From Acidobacteriota bacterium (GTDB lineage: Bacteria > Acidobacteriota > Terriglobia > Terriglobales > Acidobacteriaceae), in contig JAJZFE010000160.1 of assembly GCA_021798655.1 (NCBI GenBank), forward strand, positions 1 through 13,078: a stretch of DNA of 13,078 nucleotides, written 5' to 3'. The notes beneath the pieces were generated by a model. The model saw only the letters and a program-made list of their open reading frames with translations, was not told the DNA's origin and did not search any database. Within the stretch, counting starts at the first letter, position 1. Every line of letters begins with the position of its first letter. Of the stretch, positions 8,152 through 13,078 are shown one piece after another. A program made the position numbers and the translations under genes.

Positions 8152-8156
8152 GGAGG
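8152..8156 (+). promoter_or_regulatory. Ribosome binding site of the AEH-like hydrolase gene
   Basis: GGAGG lies 5 bases before ATG 8162 and fixes that codon as the start. Confidence 0.8.
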
Positions 8157-8161
8157 TCAGG

Positions 8162-10072
8162 ATGTCTCTCTTGCGGCTCGCGTGCGCGGCGTTGGCGATT
8201 TCGAGTGTTGGTGTGGGCGTGGCGCAGCAGGCCAACCCGATGGCGGAGTTCCTCAAGGCACACTACCAGAAGCACGAGTACCGCATCGCGATGCGCGATG
8301 GGGTGAAGCTCTACACGCAGGTGTATACGCCGATTGCCGCGCAGTTCGAGGACAAGGGGCCTTACCCGTTTCTGATGACGCGCACGCCGTATAGCTGCGG
8401 CAGCTATGACAATGACCACGTGCAGCCGCGCGTGACCGGCAACATGACGATGCTGAAGAGCGGCTACATCCTGGTGTGCCAGGACGTGCGCGGGCGCTGG
8501 GAGAGCGAAGGCAGTTGGGTGGAGATGACCCCTCCGCGCGCGGACGGGGGCATCGACGAGAGCACCGATACGTCCGACACCGTGGACTGGCTGCTGAAGA
8601 ACGTGGCCGCAAACAACGGCAGCGTCGGGATACTGGGCATCAGTTATCCGGGCTTCTATACGGCGGCGAGCATCATCAACGGCAACCCGGCGATCAAAGC
8701 AGCGAGCCCGCAGGCGCCGATGATCAACCTGTTCGATGGTGACGACAGCTATCACGGTGGCGCGTTCATGCTGTCGGCGAACCACTCCTTCTACGCGCCG
8801 TTCTATCGGCCGCAGCAGAACCCGTTGAAGGTGGAGCCGCCGAACGACTTCAAGTTCTTCACGCTGAACGCGTACGACTACTACCTGAAGATGGGTACGC
8901 TGGCGCATCTCGATTCGCCGGACGGGGGAACGAATCCGCTCTATCACGATCAAACGATCCACGACACGTATGACGGCTACTGGGCCGCGCGCAACATGGA
9001 GCTGAAGCTGAAGGGCATCAAAGCCGCGGTGATGTTCGTCGGCGGATGGTTCGATGCCGAGGATCTCGCGGGGCCGGTGAAGGGTTTCCATGCAGTCGCG
9101 AAGCTGAGCCCGGAGGCTGCTGCGGACACACTCGTCGAAGGCCCCTGGGTGCATGGCGGCTGGTCGCGCGGCACAGGCGCATCGCTGGGTGATATTCAGT
9201 TCGGCTCGGAGACTTCGGTGTTCTATCAAAAGACTATCGAGGCGCCGTTCTTCGCGCACTACCTGAAGGCCGCGGCCTGGACGCCGCTGCCCAAGGCGTA
9301 CACGTTTGAGACCGGCAGCGACGTGTGGAAGACGTATGATGCGTGGCCGCCGAAGCAGGCCGTGGCGAAGACGATCTACTTTCAGCCGCACGGCGGCCTG
9401 GCGTGGAGCGCGCCGACGGTGGCCTCCAGCAAGGACGAGTATGTGAGCGACCCGGCGCATCCTGTGCCGTACGTCGGCTATGTGACGGAGGCTGAGCCGC
9501 CGCAGCGTTACATGGATGACGATCAGCGTTTCGCGGCGACGCGGCCCGACGTGCTGGTGTATCAGACCGAGCCGCTGGCAGACGATGTAACGGTGGTTGG
9601 GCCGGTAAAGCCGCGGCTGCGCATCGCTTCCACGGGCAGCGACTCGGACTTCGATGTGAAGCTGATCGACGTATTTCCGGAGGACTTCGAATATCCCAAT
9701 GCGGAGGCCGATCCGGGCAAGCACGTGACGGCCGCGCCGCCGGTGATGATGGGCGGCTACCAGATGCTGGTGCGCGGCGAACCGTTCCGCGCGAAGTTTC
9801 GCAACTCGCAGGCGAAGCCCGAACCGCTGGTGCCGGGCAAGCTGACCAGCGTGGACTTTTCCATGCAGGACGTGAACCACACGTTCCTGAAGGGCCATCG
9901 CATCATGGTGCAGGTGCAGAGCAGCTGGTTCCCGCTGACGGATCGCAACCCGCAGATCTTCATCGACATCGCAAAGGCGAAACCTGATGACTTTCACAAG
10001 GCGACGGAGACCGTCTTCCATCAGTCCGATGCGGCCAGCGGCATTGAGCTGCTGGTGATGCCTGCGAAGTAG
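8162..10072 (+). CDS. Exported CocE/NonD (S15-like) hydrolase, alpha-amino acid ester hydrolase type
   Basis: 636-residue serine hydrolase with a signal peptide (hydrophobic 4-20, cut near AQQ 21-23). Domains: alpha/beta-hydrolase core with inserted cap (about 35-390) and a C-terminal jelly-roll (about 400-630), as in cocaine esterase and glutaryl-7-ACA acylase relatives. The nucleophile is S161 in GISYPG, the acid D298 in GGWFDAED, the base H331 in PWVHGGW; Y77 in RTPY is the likely oxyanion-hole tyrosine. The extra carboxylates D195, E300 and D301 sit where alpha-amino acid ester hydrolases place the cluster that binds a substrate's free amino group: 34 residues after the Ser, and 2 and 3 after the Asp. 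This favours hydrolysis of alpha-amino esters or beta-lactam-type amides over plain esters. The gene stands alone, divergent from the VWFA gene, 14 bases from the convergent M24 peptidase stop. The natural substrate is not evident. Confidence 0.9.
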   Translation: MSLLRLACAALAISSVGVGVAQQANPMAEFLKAHYQKHEYRIAMRDGVKLYTQVYTPIAAQFEDKGPYPFLMTRTPYSCGSYDNDHVQPRVTGNMTMLKSGYILVCQDVRGRWESEGSWVEMTPPRADGGIDESTDTSDTVDWLLKNVAANNGSVGILGISYPGFYTAASIINGNPAIKAASPQAPMINLFDGDDSYHGGAFMLSANHSFYAPFYRPQQNPLKVEPPNDFKFFTLNAYDYYLKMGTLAHLDSPDGGTNPLYHDQTIHDTYDGYWAARNMELKLKGIKAAVMFVGGWFDAEDLAGPVKGFHAVAKLSPEAAADTLVEGPWVHGGWSRGTGASLGDIQFGSETSVFYQKTIEAPFFAHYLKAAAWTPLPKAYTFETGSDVWKTYDAWPPKQAVAKTIYFQPHGGLAWSAPTVASSKDEYVSDPAHPVPYVGYVTEAEPPQRYMDDDQRFAATRPDVLVYQTEPLADDVTVVGPVKPRLRIASTGSDSDFDVKLIDVFPEDFEYPNAEADPGKHVTAAPPVMMGGYQMLVRGEPFRAKFRNSQAKPEPLVPGKLTSVDFSMQDVNHTFLKGHRIMVQVQSSWFPLTDRNPQIFIDIAKAKPDDFHKATETVFHQSDAASGIELLVMPAK

Positions 10073-10086
10073 CGCTGCAGCTTTGC

Positions 10087-11373
10087 TCAGGCGTTGCCGA
10101 ACGGATCGGTGAGACTTGGGCTTTGCGGCGTGAAGAGCCGCGCGCCGTCGGCGGTGATGTGCATGTCGTCTTCGAGGCGGATGCCGAAGGGTTCGGGGTC
10201 ATCGGCGAGGTAGATGCCTGGCTCGTCGGAGAAACACATGCCAGGCTGGAGCAGGCGCGTGTTGCCGCGCACAAGGTAGTACCACTCGTGCATGTCCATC
10301 CCGATGCCGTGGCCGACGCGGTGAGTGAAGTGCTTGTAGCCGGGGCCGAAGCCGGCGTCCGTGATGACCTTGCGTGCGGCGGTGTCGACGGCCTGCATCT
10401 CCACGCCGGGGCGTGCGGCGGCCAGCGCTGCGGACTGCGCGCGATGCACGACATCGAAGACGATCTTCTGCCGGTCGGTGGGTTTGCCGTAGACGAAGCT
10501 GCGTGACATGTCGGACTGGTAGCCCTGCACGTAGCAGCCATCGTCGATCAGCACGACCTGTCCTTCGCGGATGACCTGCGGCGTGGGCGAGCCGTGCGGC
10601 TGCGCGGAGAACGCCGCGACCTGGCAGGAGGCTTCGCCGCGGACGCCGCAGCGTTTGTAGCCAGCATCGATGAGTGAGGTGAACTGATCGTTCGTCATGC
10701 CGGGCGAGCAGCTCTGGTAGACGGCCTTGTAGACCGAGAGTGTGATGTCGTTGGCCAGGTGCATCAGCGCAAGCTCGGCGGGCGATTTGATGCTGCGACA
10801 GCCGGCGATGACCGGGATGGCGGAGACGGTCTCGCGCGGCGCAACGGCCTTCGCAATGCGATCGGCGAAGACGAACTGCACGCGCTCATCGAGCGCGAGC
10901 GGGAGCGCGGAGGTGGTTGCATGTTTCAGTGCGTCGGCCAGTAGCGCGTAGGGGTCGTCGTCCTCCTGCCAGGTGTAGATCTTCGTTGCGGCACCTCCCG
11001 GTAGAACGGAGAGCGCCTCGGTCATACGGCCTTCTTCAAAGGCGGGGCAGACGATGAAGGGTGCGCCGGTGGCGGGCAGCGTCCACGCAAACAGGCGTTC
11101 GGACTGCCACGCCGCGATGCCGATGAAGTAATCCATGGAGGTGCCGCCGGTGATGGTGAGCGCGGAGAGCTTGTGCTCGGCCAGGAGGGCTTGCGCGCGG
11201 TCGAGCCGCTGCTGGCGTTCAGCGGGCGAGATCGGCACGGCCTCGTGCGAGCGGTTCTTCAAGGCCATGATGGCAGGCGGCAGAGCCGGTGCCGTGGCTT
11301 GCGCGGAGGCACGCAGGGCCAGTGCGGGCGCGGCTGTGGTTGCGCTGAGAAGAAGGCGACGACGGGTAAGCAT
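10087..11373 (-). CDS. Tat-exported M24 (Xaa-Pro aminopeptidase-type) metallopeptidase
   Basis: 428 residues. The N-terminus has a twin-arginine signal (TRRRLLL at 3-9, hydrophobic to 20, ASA-Q near 22-25), so the folded, metal-loaded enzyme is probably exported. A creatinase-type N-terminal domain (about 50-190) precedes the pita-bread catalytic domain (about 200-415). The five metal ligands are present: D277 (IDDG), D288 (YQSDMSR), H355 (GHGIG), E384 (SDEPG) and E401 (RLEDD), with the usual 11-residue spacing of the two Asp. This fits a dinuclear peptidase that removes residues before proline; prolidase activity is also possible. The start ATG 11373 lacks a ribosome binding site but has TACAAT 7 bases upstream, suggesting a leaderless mRNA. 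It is divergent from fbp. Other exported hydrolases nearby suggest peptide scavenging. Confidence 0.92.
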   Translation of the reverse strand: MLTRRRLLLSATTAAPALALRASAQATAPALPPAIMALKNRSHEAVPISPAERQQRLDRAQALLAEHKLSALTITGGTSMDYFIGIAAWQSERLFAWTLPATGAPFIVCPAFEEGRMTEALSVLPGGAATKIYTWQEDDDPYALLADALKHATTSALPLALDERVQFVFADRIAKAVAPRETVSAIPVIAGCRSIKSPAELALMHLANDITLSVYKAVYQSCSPGMTNDQFTSLIDAGYKRCGVRGEASCQVAAFSAQPHGSPTPQVIREGQVVLIDDGCYVQGYQSDMSRSFVYGKPTDRQKIVFDVVHRAQSAALAAARPGVEMQAVDTAARKVITDAGFGPGYKHFTHRVGHGIGMDMHEWYYLVRGNTRLLQPGMCFSDEPGIYLADDPEPFGIRLEDDMHITADGARLFTPQSPSLTDPFGNA

Positions 11374-11380
11374 GTCGTTG

Positions 11381-11386
11381 ATTGTA
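11381..11386 (-). promoter_or_regulatory. Candidate -10 box of the M24 peptidase gene
   Basis: Minus-strand TACAAT lies 7 bases before ATG 11373, so transcription would begin at about the start codon. No good -35 is visible 16-18 bases upstream. Confidence 0.35.
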
Positions 11387-11447
11387 GGCGATGCTGCGAG
11401 GCTGTATCCGGCACAAGGCAGCGGCCGGAGATGAAATACTATTGTCT

Positions 11448-11461
11448 GGAAGGCAGGGTGA
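11448..11461 (+). promoter_or_regulatory. Ribosome binding region of fbp
   Basis: GGAAGG (11448-11453) followed by GGTGA (11457-11461) precedes ATG 11464 and complements the 16S 3' end reasonably well. The earlier in-frame ATG 11431 has GGAG touching it with no spacer, so it is less likely. Confidence 0.5.
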
Positions 11462-11463
11462 CG

Positions 11464-12429
11464 ATGGCATCGAGCACGACAGTCGAACAGTATGTGGCGC
11501 AGCAGGCAGGCGCAGAACTTGGCGCGGTCTTCGCGGCGATCAGCGCGGCGGCGGTCTCGATCGCGCGCAGCATCCGGCTCGCCGGTCTCAGCGACATCTA
11601 CGGTGCGTATGGCGCGGTAAACGTGCAGGGCGAACAGCAGCAGAAGCTCGACGTGTTTGCGAATGACGAGCTGATCGCGCTGCTGGGCAAGGTGCCGAGC
11701 GTTGCCGCCATCGTGAGCGAAGAGGATGAAGCGCCGGTGGTGTTTGACCGTGCGGGTGCGGAGTTCGCGGTCATCTTCGATCCGCTCGATGGCTCGTCGA
11801 ACATTGATGTCAATGTGAATGTGGGAACGATCTTCAGCATCGTGACGGTGAGCGGCGAGGTGGTCGCGTCGGTGCTCAAGCCGGGCACGCAGCAGGTCGC
11901 GGCGGGCTATGTGGTGTACGGGCCGTCGTGCGTATTTGTGCTTACGTTGGGCAACGGAGTTGCGGCGTTTACGCTGGATGACGCCGGGAAGTTTGTGTTG
12001 ACTTCGGACCAGATGCAGATGCCCTCGCAGGGGCCCTATTACTCAGCGAACGAGGCGAACGCCGCGAGCTGGCCGGCTGCGTATCGCGAGTATCTGGCGG
12101 TGCTGATTGGCAAGCAGCTCAACGGCAAGAGTTATAGCGCGCGATATATCGGCTCGCTGGTGGCGGACTTTCATCGCACGCTGCTGAAGGGCGGCGTGTT
12201 TCTCTATCCGGCGACGGAGAAGCAGCCGCAGGGCAAGCTGCGGTTGCTGTACGAGGCGCGGCCGCTGGCAATGATCGCTGAGCAGGCCGGCGGAGCGGCG
12301 GTGAACGGTCGTACGCGCATCCTGGAGCTTGGCGCGGAGGGTATCCACGATCGCACGTCGCTGATCGTGGGCAGCAGGCTTGAGGTAGATGCGCTGCGAC
12401 GCGCTGTCACGGGAGTTAGCCGCTCGTGA
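11464..12429 (+). CDS. fbp: Class I fructose-1,6-bisphosphatase
   Basis: 321 residues, normal for class I. The enzyme removes the 1-phosphate of fructose 1,6-bisphosphate in gluconeogenesis, in the cytoplasm, with magnesium. Visible motifs: NVQGEQQQKLDVFAND (53-68), acidic SEED (85-88), the signature DPLDGSSNID (106-115) with its metal-binding Asp residues, ARYIGSLVADFHR (226-238) for substrate phosphate, KGGVFLYP (242-249) and LRLLYEARP (259-267) with metal ligand E264. The start ATG 11464 is chosen for its ribosome binding region; 11431 would add 11 residues (MKYYCLEGRVT) not usual in the family. The stop TGA overlaps the GTG start of the next gene. It shares an intergenic region of about 90 bases with the divergent M24 gene. 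Confidence 0.94.
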   Translation: MASSTTVEQYVAQQAGAELGAVFAAISAAAVSIARSIRLAGLSDIYGAYGAVNVQGEQQQKLDVFANDELIALLGKVPSVAAIVSEEDEAPVVFDRAGAEFAVIFDPLDGSSNIDVNVNVGTIFSIVTVSGEVVASVLKPGTQQVAAGYVVYGPSCVFVLTLGNGVAAFTLDDAGKFVLTSDQMQMPSQGPYYSANEANAASWPAAYREYLAVLIGKQLNGKSYSARYIGSLVADFHRTLLKGGVFLYPATEKQPQGKLRLLYEARPLAMIAEQAGGAAVNGRTRILELGAEGIHDRTSLIVGSRLEVDALRRAVTGVSRS

Positions 12430-13078
12430 TCGCCGAACGCCTTTACTACGAAGCCTCGGCGATGGATGCTCGCGCGCTGGAGTTTGCTGCGGCGGTTACG
12501 GATATTCGTCTGGACTCGAAGGACGCGACGAGTCAGCTATGGCAACTCTCGCTGGATCGCACGGCGTTCTACCCGACAGGCGGCGGGCAGCCGCATGATC
12601 TCGGCGCGCTCACGGCGACCTCGCGCAGCGGTGCGTTGCTGGAGGTTCCGGTCGAGCGCGTGGAGGAGGACGAGGCTGGTGAGGTGTGGCACTACGTGCG
12701 TAAGCCCCTGCTGCAGGGCGCGCAAATCGTGGGTCGTATCGATGCCGAGCGGCGGCTGGACATGGCACAGCAGCACAGCGGACAGCACCTGCTGTCAGCG
12801 GTGTTTCTGCGTGAGCTGGCTGCGCCGACGGTGTCGTTTCACCTGGGTGCGGACCGTGTGACGATTGACCTGGCGCTTGCGACGGTGACGGACGACGACC
12901 TTCGCCGGATTGAGACAGCGGTGAACCGCGAGGTCTGCGCGGATCGAGCGATCAGCCCGCGCTGGGTCTCGCGCGACGAGGCAGAAGCGATGCTGGCGCG
13001 CGGTGCGTTGCGAAAGCTGCCGGAACGCGAGGGGCAGATTCGCATCGTGGAGATCGCAGGCATCGAGCACAACGCCTG
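12426..13078 (+). CDS. AlaX-type alanyl-tRNA editing protein (partial, 3' end missing)
   Basis: The first 217 residues are visible and the frame runs off the window. The product resembles the editing domain of alanyl-tRNA synthetase, made as a free-standing AlaX protein that hydrolyses Ser- or Gly-tRNA-Ala. Marks: TAFYPTGGGQPHDLG (46-60), the zinc motif HSGQH (117-121), and near the edge LRKLPEREGQIRIVEIAG (192-209) then IEHNA. The last two bases (tg) fit the Cys codon of the expected CGGTH zinc motif. No synthetase catalytic domain precedes it, so it is not alaS. The GTG start at 12426 overlaps the fbp stop (GTGA), implying translational coupling; upstream extension would run deep into fbp. 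The far C-terminal part is unseen, so its subclass (AlaX-M or longer) cannot be set. Confidence 0.85.
   Translation, partial: MIAERLYYEASAMDARALEFAAAVTDIRLDSKDATSQLWQLSLDRTAFYPTGGGQPHDLGALTATSRSGALLEVPVERVEEDEAGEVWHYVRKPLLQGAQIVGRIDAERRLDMAQQHSGQHLLSAVFLRELAAPTVSFHLGADRVTIDLALATVTDDDLRRIETAVNREVCADRAISPRWVSRDEAEAMLARGALRKLPEREGQIRIVEIAGIEHNA

Noticed and set aside
8132..10021. 629-codon open frame on the minus strand opposite the AEH-type hydrolase
   Set aside because: Same His/Arg/Val-rich shadow composition, no domain, and the plus strand has a complete catalytic triad and signal peptide.
10066..10095. Possible bidirectional terminator around GCTGCAGC between the hydrolase and the M24 gene
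   Set aside because: The palindrome has no loop and no T-run; no stable stem could be drawn.
11173..11463. Longer fbp reading frame starting inside the M24 gene
   Set aside because: The extra N-terminus is antisense to the M24 peptidase and unlike any FBPase; ATG 11464 gives a normal-length enzyme.

Overview
The window looks like ordinary chromosomal sequence from a GC-rich, Gram-negative bacterium, most likely an acidobacterium (Terriglobia/Acidobacteriaceae type). The pointers are a VWFA-related protein of the kind expanded in Acidobacteriota, an LptE lipoprotein (so an LPS outer membrane), an FtsH starting MNSTVK, and many exported hydrolases. GC is about 60% by spot counts. No rRNA, tRNA, CRISPR array, insertion sequence or phage gene is visible.

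Layout. (1) 1-2458: the 3' end of a probable tilS, a 332-base gene-free leader with inverted and direct repeats, then ftsH from a TTG start, closed by a clear intrinsic terminator with a UUCG loop. (2) 2522-3484: two small membrane proteins of unknown function (DUF4260 and DUF4126 types) converge, their stop codons directly adjacent. (3) 3599-6998: an apparent operon of an exported M1 metallopeptidase, lptE and holA, joined by ATGA stop/start overlaps. (4) 6995-8098 (minus): a secreted VWFA-related protein whose stop overlaps that of holA. (5) 8162-10072: an exported serine hydrolase with the active-site pattern of alpha-amino acid ester hydrolases, divergent from the VWFA gene over a 63-base spacer. 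(6) 10087-11373 (minus): a Tat-exported M24 (Xaa-Pro type) peptidase. (7) 11464 to the end: class I fructose-1,6-bisphosphatase, overlapped by the start of an AlaX-type alanyl-tRNA editing protein cut by the window edge.

How the genes fit together. Housekeeping quality-control functions (TilS, FtsH, LptE, HolA, AlaX, Fbp) are interspersed with three exported peptidase/ester hydrolase genes, which fits a soil heterotroph using peptides. Genes are packed tightly: same-strand neighbours overlap by 4 bases and convergent neighbours sit 0, -4 and 14 bases apart, with no intrinsic terminator seen between them.

I found no convincing undescribed system. The items most worth a second look are the structured ftsH leader, the interlocked divergent promoter at 8104-8132, an Asp at +2 of the LptE lipobox, likely leaderless starts for the two minus-strand exported proteins, and the amino-ester-hydrolase signature of the S15-like enzyme.
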